Of a DNA stretch of 64,000 bases, positions 50,040-58,668 are shown piece by piece. This DNA comes from Cellulomonas persica (GTDB lineage Bacteria; Actinomycetota; Actinomycetes; Actinomycetales; Cellulomonadaceae), in contig NZ_BJUA01000012.1 of the NCBI RefSeq assembly GCF_007989825.1, positions 41,150 to 105,149 of the forward strand, in the 5' to 3' direction. The position numbers and the translations under genes were made by a program. The notes under the pieces were generated by a model. That model was given only the letters and a program-made list of their open reading frames with translations. It was not told the origin of the DNA and ran no database searches. Positions within the stretch are counted from its first letter, which is position 1; every line of letters starts with the position of its first letter.

Positions 50040-52949
50040 ATGCCTGCCCACGTCGATCCGTCGCGCGCCCGCGCCGCCCGGATACCCGACCGCCGTGTCG
50101 TCGTCGCGCTCGTCGCCGCCGCCGCGCTCGTCGTCTCGCTGCTCCAGGCCGTGGCGATGTCGCCGCGCGCGCAGGCCGCGAGCGTCGGGTCCGGCAGCTA
50201 CGCCGACTCGATCCCGGCCGGGGGCGCAGTCCCCACCGAGTGCAACAACACGCCGATCACCAACCCGCGTGCGCACGTGACGAGCAACTTCCCCGCCGGT
50301 GCGATCCCGACGAACGACTGGTGGACGTCGCTGCTGTGGCGCAAGTTCGACTGCTCGTCGATCTCCGAGAACCTCATGGCGCACCCGGCGGCGTTCCACG
50401 CGTTCACGAACGGCCTCGGGATGAGCTACCCGACGAACCCGAGCATCTCCGGGACGGCCACGGGCGTCTCCGAGTACCACTACTCCTACGCGGAGGACGT
50501 GCGGATCGGCATCGCGGGCCTCACCGCCGACGGGAAGGTCGACGGCTACTCGGACTGGACGGTGAGCGAGCTGTGGAGCAGCGGCGGCAACAGCCTGCGC
50601 ACCACGTTCGGCCACGGCCTGCCGTTCGTGTACGCGACGAAGACCGGCGGCAACGCGACGCTCACGACGACCGGCACCCCCACGGTGTGGAGCAACGCGA
50701 ACGGCGCGGTCGGGTTCACGGTGAACGGCCACGACTACGCGGCGTTCGGCCCGTCCGGGTCCACGTGGTCCGTGTCCGGCACGACGATCAGCTCGTCGCT
50801 CAACGGTGGCTCGTTCTTCTCCGTGGCGGTGCTCCCCTCGACCGGCAGCGCATCCGGCCGCACGGCGGCGCTCGCGGCGTACGCGCCGTACGCGCACAAC
50901 CACGTGACGGGCACCCAGGTCTCGTGGTCGTACGACGAGGCCAGCGCCAAGCTCACCGCGACGTACACGTTCACGACGACCGCCAAGCAGGGCAACGGCA
51001 CGGGCACGGTCTTCGCGCTGTACCCGCACCAGCGCGACCAGCTCGCGGGCACGAACCTGTCCAGCTACTCGTACGTCTCGCCGCGCGGCCCGATGCGGGT
51101 CGCGATCGGCGCGTCGAAGTTCACGACCGTCACGCCGTTCAACGGGGTGCTCCCGCAGCTCGCGAACACCGGCTTCACGTCCGGTGCGGACGTCGCCCAG
51201 CTCAACGGCTACGTCGACGAGGTCGCCTCGAAGGACCCGTTCGCGGGCTTCGGCGAGGACACCTACTGGACGGGCAAGGCGATCGGCCGCGCCACGCAGG
51301 TCGCGCAGATCGCGAACCTGACGGGCAACACCGGCGCGCGTGACGCGCTCCTCAGCAAGGTCAAGGCGCGCCTGACCGACTGGATGACCGCCTCGCCGGG
51401 CGAGACGCAGCGGCTGTTCGCGTACGACCAGAAGTGGGGCACGCTCATCGGCTACCCCGCCTCGTACGGCTCGGACACCGACCTCAACGACCACCACTTC
51501 CACTACGGCTACTACGTGGTGGGGGCCGCGACCGTCGCGCAGTTCGACCCGTCGTGGGCCGCGACCTCCGCGTACGGCGGCATGGTCAACACCGTCATCA
51601 AGGACGCCGCGAACTGGGACCGCAGCGACACGCGCTTCCCGTTCCTGCGCGACTTCGACATCTACGCCGGCCACGACTGGGCCGCCGGGCACGGCGCGTT
51701 CGGTGCGGGCAACAACCAGGAGTCGTCGTCGGAGGGTATGAACTTCGCCAGCGGGCTCATCCAGTGGGGTCAGGCCACGAACAACAAGACGGTCCGCGAC
51801 CTGGGCATCTACCTCTACACGACGCAGGCCTCGGCCATCGAGAACTACTGGTTCGACACCGACGACGAGGCGTTCCCCGCCGCGTTCGGCCACTCGACGG
51901 TCGGCATGGTCTGGGGCGACGGCGGCGCCTACGCCACGTGGTTCAGCGCCGAGCCGGAGATGATCCAGGGCATCAACCTGCTGCCTTCGACGGCTGGTCA
52001 CCTGTACCTGGGCTACGACCCGGCGTACATCAGCCGGAACCTCGCCGAGCTCGAACGCAACAACGGCGGCCCGGCCACGGTCTGGAAGGACATCCTCTGG
52101 GAGTTCCAGGCCCTGGCCGACGCCCCGACCGCTCTCGCGCAGTTCCGTGCGCAGGCGGGCTCGTACGCGATCGAGGAGGGCGAGTCGAGGGCCCACACCT
52201 TCTACTGGCTCAAGAACCTCGCCGGCCTCGGGACCGTCGACCGGTCGGTGACCGCGGACACCCCGCTGCACGCGGTGTTCGTCAAGGACGGGAAGCGGAC
52301 CTACCAGGCCGCGAACATGGGCTCGTCGGCCATCACGGTGACGTTCTCGAACGGCGTGAAGCTGACCGTCCCGGCCCGTTCGGTCGCGAGCTCGACGGGC
52401 GGCGCGAACCCGACCCCGACGCCCACTGCGACTCCCACGCCGACGCCCACGCCGACCCCCACGCCGACGCCGAGCCCGACCACCACGCCGAGCCCCACGC
52501 CGACGCCGACGCCGAGCCCGACGCCGACGCCCGGCACGAGCATCCCGGCGACGTCCCGGATCCAGGCCGAGGCGTACACCGCGGCCACCGCGGTCGCCGT
52601 CGAGCCGACGGAGGACCTCGACGGCGGGTCGAACGTCGGCTGGCTGTCCAACGGTGACTGGCTGCGCTTCGACCGGGTCGACTTCGGCAGCACGCCGAAG
52701 AGCCAGTTCGTCGCCCGGGTGGCCTCGGGTGCGATCAACGGCGCGAGCGGGCTCGTGCAGGTGCGGCTCGGCAGCCCGACCGCGGCACCGGTCGGGAGCT
52801 TCGCGATCGCGAACACCGGCGGCTGGCAGGCGTGGCGCACCGTCCCGGCGAACATCACGCCGGTCACGGGCACCCACACCGTGTACCTCACGTTCGACTC
52901 CGGCCAGCCGGCGGACTTCGTGAACGTCAACTGGTTCACGTTCTCGTGA
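50040..52949 (+). CDS. Secreted GH81 endo-beta-1,3-glucanase with C-terminal CBM6-like module
   Basis: A 969-residue extracellular enzyme. A long signal peptide (hydrophobic core about 21-38, cleavage near AQA) leads into a GH81 catalytic domain (about residues 50-770). GH81 features seen are TNDWWTSLLWRK, the catalytic-site DHHFHYGYYV, AGHDWAAGHGAFGAGNNQESSSEGMNF with paired Glu residues, and YWFDTDDEAFP. A Pro-Thr-rich linker (about 785-835) joins a CBM6-like module (RIQAEAYT...DGGSNVGWLSNGDWLRFDRVDFG). It should cut fungal or plant beta-1,3-glucans. GGAG precedes ATG 50040. The LacI-type gene downstream is a likely regulator. Confidence 0.92.
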   Translation: MPAHVDPSRARAARIPDRRVVVALVAAAALVVSLLQAVAMSPRAQAASVGSGSYADSIPAGGAVPTECNNTPITNPRAHVTSNFPAGAIPTNDWWTSLLWRKFDCSSISENLMAHPAAFHAFTNGLGMSYPTNPSISGTATGVSEYHYSYAEDVRIGIAGLTADGKVDGYSDWTVSELWSSGGNSLRTTFGHGLPFVYATKTGGNATLTTTGTPTVWSNANGAVGFTVNGHDYAAFGPSGSTWSVSGTTISSSLNGGSFFSVAVLPSTGSASGRTAALAAYAPYAHNHVTGTQVSWSYDEASAKLTATYTFTTTAKQGNGTGTVFALYPHQRDQLAGTNLSSYSYVSPRGPMRVAIGASKFTTVTPFNGVLPQLANTGFTSGADVAQLNGYVDEVASKDPFAGFGEDTYWTGKAIGRATQVAQIANLTGNTGARDALLSKVKARLTDWMTASPGETQRLFAYDQKWGTLIGYPASYGSDTDLNDHHFHYGYYVVGAATVAQFDPSWAATSAYGGMVNTVIKDAANWDRSDTRFPFLRDFDIYAGHDWAAGHGAFGAGNNQESSSEGMNFASGLIQWGQATNNKTVRDLGIYLYTTQASAIENYWFDTDDEAFPAAFGHSTVGMVWGDGGAYATWFSAEPEMIQGINLLPSTAGHLYLGYDPAYISRNLAELERNNGGPATVWKDILWEFQALADAPTALAQFRAQAGSYAIEEGESRAHTFYWLKNLAGLGTVDRSVTADTPLHAVFVKDGKRTYQAANMGSSAITVTFSNGVKLTVPARSVASSTGGANPTPTPTATPTPTPTPTPTPTPSPTTTPSPTPTPTPSPTPTPGTSIPATSRIQAEAYTAATAVAVEPTEDLDGGSNVGWLSNGDWLRFDRVDFGSTPKSQFVARVASGAINGASGLVQVRLGSPTAAPVGSFAIANTGGWQAWRTVPANITPVTGTHTVYLTFDSGQPADFVNVNWFTFS
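52414..52535. repeat. Pro-Thr linker repeat in the GH81 gene
   Basis: Repeated ccgacg/cccacg codon pairs encode (PT)n with interspersed PS, the usual flexible and often O-glycosylated linker between catalytic and carbohydrate-binding modules. Confidence 0.85.
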
Positions 52950-53046
52950 GCTGACGGTCCGACGAACGACGCGCCACCCCGGGTGCACGAGCCGGGGCGG
53001 CGCGCCCGCACGACGAACCACTCGTCGATCGCAAGCTGCTCGACTG

Positions 53047-53082
53047 CAGGGCCTCCGCCGGCCGCACCCGGCGGAGGCCCTG
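53047..53082. terminator. Bidirectional terminator between GH81 and the LacI-type gene
   Basis: A perfect 15-bp stem (53047-53061 with 53068-53082, arm CAGGGCCTCCGCCGG) and a 6-nt loop sit between the two convergent genes. Confidence 0.85.
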
Positions 53083-53292
53083 CCCTCGTCCGCCAACGCG
53101 TGACCTGGTCCGACGCGCGTCGTCCGGCACACCCGCCGTCCGGGGCGTCGTCACGGCGCTGCTTGGCTGCCGCGCCGCAAGCACGCCCGACGCGTCGTCG
53201 TCCGGTGCGTGGTCGTCCGGTGCGTGCTCGTCGTCCGCGCGCGGTCACGGCCCGTGGTCACAGCCCGCGGTCACCTGCGGGCGGGGTCGTCG

Positions 53293-54276
53293 TCAGGTCG
53301 ACGCGCGTTCCAGGACGTGGAAGACGTCGTCGGGCCGGGCCGGAGGCTCGAGCGACGGGTCGAGCGCGGCGAGCACGGACCCCGCGAGGTAGTCGGCCTG
53401 CGCGTCGATCGCCTGCCAGACCGTCGTGAGCGCGGGCACGGCCAGGCGCGCGACGGGGATGTCGTCGACGCCGATCACCGCCAGATCGCCCGGCACGTCC
53501 AGACCCTCGGCGGCCGCGCCGGCGAGGACCGCGAGCGCGACCTCGTCGTTGTAGGCCGCGACCGCGGTGACGGGCTCCCCCGCCTCGCGCCACGCGCGCA
53601 CGGCCGCGACCGCGGACTCGACCGTCAGGTCCACGCGCGCCAGCCGGGGCGCGGGCAGGCCGAGACGCGCGCACTCGTGACGCACACCCGCGAGACGACG
53701 GTCCGCGAACGCGGCCAGGCGGTCGTCGGCCGGTGCGGCGTACGCCACGGCGCGGTGCCCGCGGGAGACGAGGTGCTCGACCTGCAGGCGACCGATGGCC
53801 TGCTGCGGCACGACGAACGTCTCCGGGTGCGGGTCCTCGTCGAGCGCCGAGCCGATCACCGCGATCCCCGCCCGGGCCATGGCACGCGCGTCGGCGGCGT
53901 CGAACGGCGACAGCCCGAGCACGGCGCACGGCGTCACCGCGCGCCACAGCTCGGCGAGTGGCCGCGACCCCCGGTCGATGTGCACGAGCACCGACAGGCC
54001 GTGCTGCGCGAGCGACATCGTGACGTGGTCGATGAGCGTGTCGAGCAGCGGGCCGATCGTCCAGTCCGGCACGACGCACAGCACCAGGTCGCTGCGCCCC
54101 GACCGCAGCGCCCGCGCGGCCGCGGACGGCGTGTAGCCCAGCCGGTTCGCGGCATCGAGCACACGACGGCGCGTCGCGTCGGTGATCACGACGCCGGGCT
54201 TCTCGTTGAGCACGTAGCTCACGGTGGTGCGGGAGACGCCGCTCTCACGGGCGACATCAGCACTGGTGACCCGCAC
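53293..54276 (-). CDS. LacI/GalR-family transcriptional regulator
   Basis: A 327-residue repressor. The DNA-binding head has VTSADVARESGVSRTTVSYVLNEKPGV (positions about 3-29), then the hinge RLGYTPSAAARALRSG and a periplasmic-binding-like core with VLCVVPDW, AAYNDEVALAVLAGAAAEGLDVPGDLAVIGVDDIPVARL and PALTTVWQ. Its ligand is probably a sugar or oligosaccharide. The position beside a beta-1,3-glucanase suggests a laminari-oligosaccharide, which is inferred. CGAGGAGGGG before GTG 54276 sets the start. A 10-bp palindrome overlaps its promoter. Confidence 0.93.
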   Translation of the reverse strand: MRVTSADVARESGVSRTTVSYVLNEKPGVVITDATRRRVLDAANRLGYTPSAAARALRSGRSDLVLCVVPDWTIGPLLDTLIDHVTMSLAQHGLSVLVHIDRGSRPLAELWRAVTPCAVLGLSPFDAADARAMARAGIAVIGSALDEDPHPETFVVPQQAIGRLQVEHLVSRGHRAVAYAAPADDRLAAFADRRLAGVRHECARLGLPAPRLARVDLTVESAVAAVRAWREAGEPVTAVAAYNDEVALAVLAGAAAEGLDVPGDLAVIGVDDIPVARLAVPALTTVWQAIDAQADYLAGSVLAALDPSLEPPARPDDVFHVLERAST

Positions 54277-54505
54277 GGCTCCCCTCCTCGCGACCCTGCA
54301 CGGACTGCGGACGATCGTAGCCCTGATCAGGCAGGACACCCCGGTGCGGGCACCCCCACGGGAGGGTGATCTCGGGGCCTCGTCGGCCGGTCTCCGCGCC
54401 GCCGCCCGACCCCGGTCCGGGGGGCTCGCGGCACCCGGCCACGACGGGGTTCGCGGACGCGACCTGGGCACTGTGCACCCCGTCGTGTACGCTGGCGGAG
54501 CGTTC
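54277..54505. other. Intergenic region between LacI-type gene and leader ORF
   Basis: This holds the LacI-type promoter on the minus strand and, on the plus strand, a TACGCT -10-like box at 54488-54493. No protein-like frame or RNA gene is visible from 54340 to 54480. Confidence 0.55.
54314..54331 (-). promoter_or_regulatory. LacI-type gene promoter with overlapping palindrome
   Basis: On the minus strand TACGAT (54319-54314) is a good -10 box. Just upstream of it sits the perfect palindrome CCTGATCAGG (54322-54331), in the spacer between -10 and -35, a placement fitting autorepression. The same 10-mer occurs at 1515-1524 and 22523-22532, so it may also be chance. Confidence 0.4.
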
Positions 54506-54619
54506 ATGTCGCGGGAGGTCTCCCGCTGCGCTCTTCGGTTCAGCATCGAAGCAGGACCGCGAGCCCGATTCACCTTTGAGAAGCACCCACCCCGACGAAC
54601 GCGCGGGGCGCGAGAGTAG
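54506..54619 (+). CDS. 37-codon leader ORF before the cold-shock locus
   Basis: ATG 54506 follows GGAG at 54497-54500 with a five-base spacer and lies 12 bases after TACGCT. It encodes [16 protein letters not shown]..., 37 basic residues ending at TAG 54617-54619. The perfect hairpin GCGGGA-GGTC-TCCCGC (54511-54526) is inside codons 3-7, so it might slow ribosomes. The downstream open stretch (54619-54963) starts exactly at this stop. No family is recognised. Possible regulatory leader peptide. Confidence 0.4.
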   Translation: MSREVSRCALRFSIEAGPRARFTFEKHPPRRTRGARE

Positions 54620-54963
54620 TCAGCATCTTCACCAGTCTTGATCCCCTGTCCCAGACAGGTCCCCGGCCCGCAGCACCACGCTGGCGCCAGGCCGACGAGG
54701 ACCTTTGGGTCGCCACCATCGCCGACGAGTACGCGGGCCTGGCCCAGCGGACTGCCGATGGTCTGCGCGTCAGCGACCGCTTCACGCGGCCGCTCGGCGT
54801 CGTCGCCACCTGGGCGGCGGCCGACGCGCTGCTGGTCCCCCACCGCGGGACCCGTCCCCACCCGCGTGCTCGTCGAGTGCGCGCCATCACCCGTCCGCGC
54901 CCCCCGAGGCGCGGCGAGCGAGGTCGCGCCCGCGACCACGCCCCTCGAACGAGAGAAGACATC
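54619..54963 (+). other. Start-less protein-coding-like stretch in frame with the cold-shock gene
   Basis: From 54580 to 55167 one frame is open without a stop. Between about 54619 and 54840 its codons have almost only G/C third bases and the product is protein-like ([54 protein letters not shown]). No ATG, GTG or TTG occurs in it before GTG 54877. It then turns Arg/Pro-rich and joins the cold-shock ORF in frame. It may be a small gene with a mutated or non-canonical start, the product of a -1 frameshift from the 37-codon ORF, or a decayed gene. Confidence 0.45.
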
Positions 54964-55167
54964 ATGGCCACCGGCACTGTGAAGTGGTTCAACGCTGAGA
55001 AGGGCTACGGCTTCATCGCCCCGTCCGACGGCTCCGCCGACGTGTTCGCGCACTACAGCGCGATCCAGTCCTCCGGGTTCCGCTCCCTCGAGGAGAACCA
55101 GCAGGTCGAGTTCGACGTCGCTCAGGGCCCCAAGGGCCCGCAGGCGGAGAACATCCGCCCGCTCTGA
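54964..55167 (+). CDS. Cold-shock protein (CspA family)
   Basis: A 67-residue OB-fold RNA-binding protein: [17 protein letters not shown] (RNP1 KGYGFI), [10 protein letters not shown] (RNP2-like VFAHY), then [15 protein letters not shown] and [10 protein letters not shown]. These proteins melt RNA structure. GAGAGAAG precedes ATG 54964. The long upstream region and the hairpin terminator after it fit a cold-shock gene with a leader. Which member (constitutive or cold-induced) cannot be told. Confidence 0.95.
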   Translation: MATGTVKWFNAEKGYGFIAPSDGSADVFAHYSAIQSSGFRSLEENQQVEFDVAQGPKGPQAENIRPL

Positions 55168-55204
55168 AGCCAGACCCCCGGAGCCAGTCACCTGGCCCCG
55201 GACC

Positions 55205-55235
55205 GAAGGGGCCGTGCCACCCGCACGGCCCCTTC
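55205..55235 (+). terminator. Terminator after the cold-shock gene
   Basis: Perfect 13-bp stem GAAGGGGCCGTGC / GCACGGCCCCTTC (55205-55217, 55223-55235) with a five-base loop, 37 bp after the stop. Confidence 0.88.
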
Positions 55236-55263
55236 GTCGTCCCCAGGCAGCCCCACCTCAGCC

Positions 55264-55505
55264 CGAGCGCGGTAGATCCGGCGCGAGCGCGGGCCCACGA
55301 GCACCGCGCTCGCACCCCAACACCCGCGCTCGATGCGCCGGCCCGGCCGCGGTGCGATCGCTCGGGCGCACGCCTGCGATCGTGCCAAGCCGCTCGCACG
55401 TCGACGTCGCCCCGCGCGAGCGCGGTTGACCAGGCGCGAGCGCGGTAGATCCGGCGCGAGCGCGGGCCTACACGGACCGCGCTCGCACCCCACCGCCCGC
55501 GCTCG
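55264..55505. repeat. Duplicated 69-bp intergenic repeat built from CGAGCGCGG/CCGCGCTCG
   Basis: Two 69-base copies (55264-55332 and 55437-55505) are identical for their first 32 bases and differ at roughly seven positions overall. Each contains CGAGCGCGG and its complement CCGCGCTCG several times, so each can fold into alternative stems. Between them lie further degenerate GCGAGCG/CGCTCG motifs (55333-55436). The region 55236-55556 has no gene. Confidence 0.8.
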
Positions 55506-55556
55506 CGTGCCCGCGCGCGACGGGGAACGGGGCGCGCGGAGGTCGCGCCGAGAGCA

Positions 55557-55592
55557 CAACACCCGCGCTCGCTGGGCGAGGCGCGGGTGTTG
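55557..55592 (-). terminator. Terminator after the desaturase gene
   Basis: CAACACCCGCGCTCGC (55557-55572) and GCGAGGCGCGGGTGTTG (55576-55592) form a stem of about 16 bp with one bulged base and a TGG loop, 15 bp downstream of the desaturase stop on the minus strand. Confidence 0.8.
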
Positions 55593-55606
55593 GTGGAGCG
55601 GTTGGG

Positions 55607-56776
55607 TCAGACGCGGCGGTACTGCGCGACCATGCCGCACTCGAACGTGTCGCGGGCCGCGAGGCCGACCTCGTTGAGGTAGCGCACGACGATCGCGTAC
55701 GAGCGGAACAGCGACGTCTCGGCGTACGGGACGTCGAGCTCGCGGCACTGCTCGCGCACCAGCTGTCGGGCCTTCGCCAGCTGCGGCCGCGGCATGCTCG
55801 GGAACAGGTGGTGCTCGATCTGGTAGTTGAGCCCGCCCATGAGGCTCGTCGCCCACCAGCCGCCCCGGACGTTGCGGGACGTGCGCACCTGCTTGGAGAA
55901 GAAGTCGAGCTTCGCGTCACGCCCGATGACGGGCATGCCCTTGTGGTTCGGGGCGAACGACGCACCCATGTAGACGCCGAACACGGCGAGCTGCACGCCG
56001 ACGAACGCGAACGCCATCCCGATCGGCAGCAGCCAGAACACCGGGATCCAGAACGCGGCGAACCGCACCGCGATGAGCACGATCTCCTGCCAGCGCTTGT
56101 CGACCTTCTCGCGGCCGAGCAGGTGCTGCAGGCCGAGGCGGTGCAGGTTGAGGCCCTCGAGGGTGAGCAGCGGGAAGAACAGCCAGCCCTGGCGGCGCGT
56201 GATGAGGCGGCGCAGGCCGGTCGCGGTCGCGGCGTCCTCCTCGACGAACGAGATCGTGTCGATCTCGATGTCGGGGTCCTTGCCGACCTTGTTCGGGTTG
56301 GCGTGGTGGCGGTTGTGCTTGTTCTCCCACCAGGACAGGCTCACGCCGACGACGCCGCACGCGAGGATCCGCGCGAGCCGGTCGTTGGCGCGCCCGCCGG
56401 CGAGCACCTGCTTGTGCGCGGCCTCGTGCGTGAGGAACGCGGTCTGCGTCAGGAGCACGCCGAGGCCCGCGGCGATCAGCAGCTGGAACCAGCTGTGACC
56501 GAGCAGGACGAACCCGGCCAGCGCGCCGGCGAACCCGGCGAGCAGCACCGCTCCGACGCCGCCGTAGAACCCGTAGGCCCGGCGCAGCAGCCCGCGCTCG
56601 CGGACGACGGAGGCGACCTGCGTGTACGCGTGGGTGAGGTGGGGGAAGGTGGTGGAGCGAGCGACGGTGGGGCGGAAGCCCTCGGGCAGCCGACTCGCGG
56701 AGGTCGCTGCGCCCGTGCTCGAGCTCGCGAGGGACGAGATCGCGGGGGACGTGGGTGTCGTCGTCGGTGTGGCGAT
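55607..56776 (-). CDS. Membrane fatty-acid desaturase (acyl-CoA desaturase-like)
   Basis: About 389 residues. Three His boxes coordinate the di-iron site: THEAAHKQV, the NKHNRHHANPNKVGKDPD block (HxxHH), and GLNYQIEHHLFPSMPR (QxxHH, as in front-end or linoleoyl-CoA desaturases). Four hydrophobic segments surround them. It would insert a double bond in membrane lipid acyl chains. The family-like region starts near PEGFRPTVARSTTFPHLTHAY. No in-frame ATG, GTG or TTG lies near the expected start. ATC 56776, with AGG six bases before it, is used here as a tentative start. Confidence 0.8.
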   Translation of the reverse strand: MATPTTTPTSPAISSLASSSTGAATSASRLPEGFRPTVARSTTFPHLTHAYTQVASVVRERGLLRRAYGFYGGVGAVLLAGFAGALAGFVLLGHSWFQLLIAAGLGVLLTQTAFLTHEAAHKQVLAGGRANDRLARILACGVVGVSLSWWENKHNRHHANPNKVGKDPDIEIDTISFVEEDAATATGLRRLITRRQGWLFFPLLTLEGLNLHRLGLQHLLGREKVDKRWQEIVLIAVRFAAFWIPVFWLLPIGMAFAFVGVQLAVFGVYMGASFAPNHKGMPVIGRDAKLDFFSKQVRTSRNVRGGWWATSLMGGLNYQIEHHLFPSMPRPQLAKARQLVREQCRELDVPYAETSLFRSYAIVVRYLNEVGLAARDTFECGMVAQYRRV

Positions 56777-56929
56777 GGTGCACCTGCCAGGGGGTCGTGG
56801 ATGCCCGCGTGGCGGGCGTCGATGCCAAGGGCGGGTGCCGATCGCCTCCCCACCGTACCCCGCGCACGCGTCGGGGGCAGGGGCGTCTCGCGGAGGTCGT
56901 GTGTGGGACCTCGGTCCTAGCGTGGGGAC

Positions 56930-58024
56930 GTGCTTGCCGCCGAGGTCGTCCGCCACCGGCTCGAGACCCAGCACCTGCGGGGTCCTCGGGCGTCCGGTCC
57001 GGTCCAGGCCGTCGCCGACCTGCTGGCCGTGCAGGGGCAGGAGCTTCCGGTCGCGCGGTGGTCGCTCGGGCAGCGGTGCGCGGGTGCGTCGGACGACGAG
57101 GTGCGTCGCGCGCTCGACGACGGCGCGCTCCTGCGCACGCATGCGCTGCGCACCACGTGGCACCTGCTCACGCCTGACGACCTGCGCTGGGTCCTGGCGC
57201 TCACGTCCCCGCGCGTGCAGCGGCAGTGCGCCGCTCGCTACCGCGAGCTCGGGCTGGACGACGAGACGCTGGCCCGCACCGACGCCCTCGTCGCGCGCGT
57301 CGTCGAACGGCTGACGCCCGCGGCTCACCCGACGCGCGCGGAGCTCGCCGCGGCCCTCGCTGCGGAGGGGTTCGAGGTCACGAACGACCGCGTGTCGTTC
57401 GTCGTGATGCACGCCGAGCTCGAGGGCGTGCTGGTGAGCGGCCGGGCGCGCGGCACGGTGCACACCTACGCGTCGGCCGACGAGCGCGCGCCAGGCGAGG
57501 TGGAGCTGTCCGGCGACGACGCGCTCACCGAGCTGGTGCGGCGGTTCCTCGTCGGGCACGGGCCGGCCGCCGTCCGCGACGTCGCGTGGTGGGCGAGCCT
57601 CACGCTGACCCAGGTCCGACGAGGTCTGGCCGGGCTCGGGGACGCCGTCGAGCGGGTCGAGGTCGACGAGCAGGAGCTGTGGTGGCTCCCGCGGGACCTA
57701 CGCGCACCCTCGTCGGGCGCCGGTCCGCGGGTCGACGTCCTGCAGGCGTACGACGAGGCGTTCGGCGCGTTCACCGCGACACGTGCGCTCGTCGACCCGG
57801 CGGGCCTGCTCGCGCGGCGGCCGACGGACTACGCGTCGCTGCACGTGCTGCTGATCGACGAGCAGCTCGCGGGGTGGTGGCAGCGCCGCGTCGAGCGCTC
57901 CGTGATCGAGGTGCGCCTGCACCCGGCGCGCGAGCTCACCGACGCCGAGCACCACGCCGTGCTCGCGGCGTTCCAGGACTACGCGCAGTTCGCGGGCCAG
58001 GAGGTCCACGTGACCGTCGGCTGA
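56930..58024 (+). CDS. Winged-helix DNA-binding protein, AlkZ/AlkX-like (HTH_42)
   Basis: A 364-residue protein of the AlkZ-like winged-helix superfamily. It starts AAEVVRHRLETQHLRGP and has the characteristic VADLLAVQGQELPVARWSLGQR (the QxQ-type catalytic loop region, about residues 30-51), LLRTHALRTTWHLLTPDDLRWVL and RVDVLQAYDEAFGAF. AlkZ (Streptomyces) and AlkX unhook DNA crosslinks or alkylated bases. This could be a repair glycosylase, but the exact substrate is unknown. TAGCGT (56918-56923) is six bases before GTG 56930, so probably leaderless. Confidence 0.8.
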   Translation: MLAAEVVRHRLETQHLRGPRASGPVQAVADLLAVQGQELPVARWSLGQRCAGASDDEVRRALDDGALLRTHALRTTWHLLTPDDLRWVLALTSPRVQRQCAARYRELGLDDETLARTDALVARVVERLTPAAHPTRAELAAALAAEGFEVTNDRVSFVVMHAELEGVLVSGRARGTVHTYASADERAPGEVELSGDDALTELVRRFLVGHGPAAVRDVAWWASLTLTQVRRGLAGLGDAVERVEVDEQELWWLPRDLRAPSSGAGPRVDVLQAYDEAFGAFTATRALVDPAGLLARRPTDYASLHVLLIDEQLAGWWQRRVERSVIEVRLHPARELTDAEHHAVLAAFQDYAQFAGQEVHVTVG

Positions 58025-58038
58025 CTGCGGGCATGGGA

Positions 58039-58106
58039 CAGCCCGTGGGCCGGTACCCCTGACGGGGCCCTGCCGCGAGGGACGAGTTCGCGGCTCCCAC
58101 GGGCTG
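58039..58106 (+). terminator. Long-range stem-loop after the AlkZ-like gene
   Basis: CAGCCCGTGGG (58039-58049) and CCCACGGGCTG (58096-58106) are perfect 11-bp arms enclosing a smaller GGTACCCC/GGGGCC hairpin, directly after the stop. The rest of the gap (58107-58311) contains nothing recognisable. Confidence 0.5.
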
Positions 58107-58311
58107 CGGTGACTGCTGGAGATTCGCTCGCCGCCCTGCCGGGTCCTGATGATCCGGCTGGGCTCTGCGGGCGGACCATGCAATCCGTCCGAAGTGCTCG
58201 GGCGACTAGCGAGCAGCCACCTCACGCGTCCTGGAGTACTTCATCTCTCGGACCACCTCCTTCCCGTGTGTCCTCGACGCTACGCCTGTCCCCCGCGCGC
58301 GCCCACCTTTA

Positions 58312-58668
58312 TTACGGGTGCAGGACCAGCGGGCGGATCTCGGCGTCCTCGTTGAGGGTGTCGGCGATCAGGGCGGCCAGGTCGTCGACGTCCGTCGTGG
58401 CGACCAGGTACAGGCCGCCGACGATCTCGGTGGTCTCGCCGAACGGGCCGTCGGACACGCTCGTCGTCGTGCCCGCTCGTCGTCGCACGACCTTCCCCAG
58501 GGCGGTCGGCCCGAGCTCCTCACCGCGCACGATCGTGTGGCCGCGCTCGGCCGCGAGCGCCGTGAACCGGACGTGCGCGGCGGAGTTCGCCGCGAGCTCG
58601 TCGTCCGTGCGGGCCTCCCACGCGCGCTCGTCGCCGCGCAGCAGCACCAGGTGCGTCGCCGTCGTCAT
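58312..58668 (-). CDS. YCII-related domain protein (DGPF type)
   Basis: A 118-residue ferredoxin-like fold protein. It has THLVLLRGDERAWE, the His in SAAHVRFTALAAERGH, and the DGPFGETTEIVGGLYLV block that defines the DGPF/YCII group. Members are often near sigma factors or act as unknown enzymes. None of these neighbours occurs here. CGGGAGGACGAC before ATG 58668 is a strong ribosome-binding site. Confidence 0.85.
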   Translation of the reverse strand: MTTATHLVLLRGDERAWEARTDDELAANSAAHVRFTALAAERGHTIVRGEELGPTALGKVVRRRAGTTTSVSDGPFGETTEIVGGLYLVATTDVDDLAALIADTLNEDAEIRPLVLHP

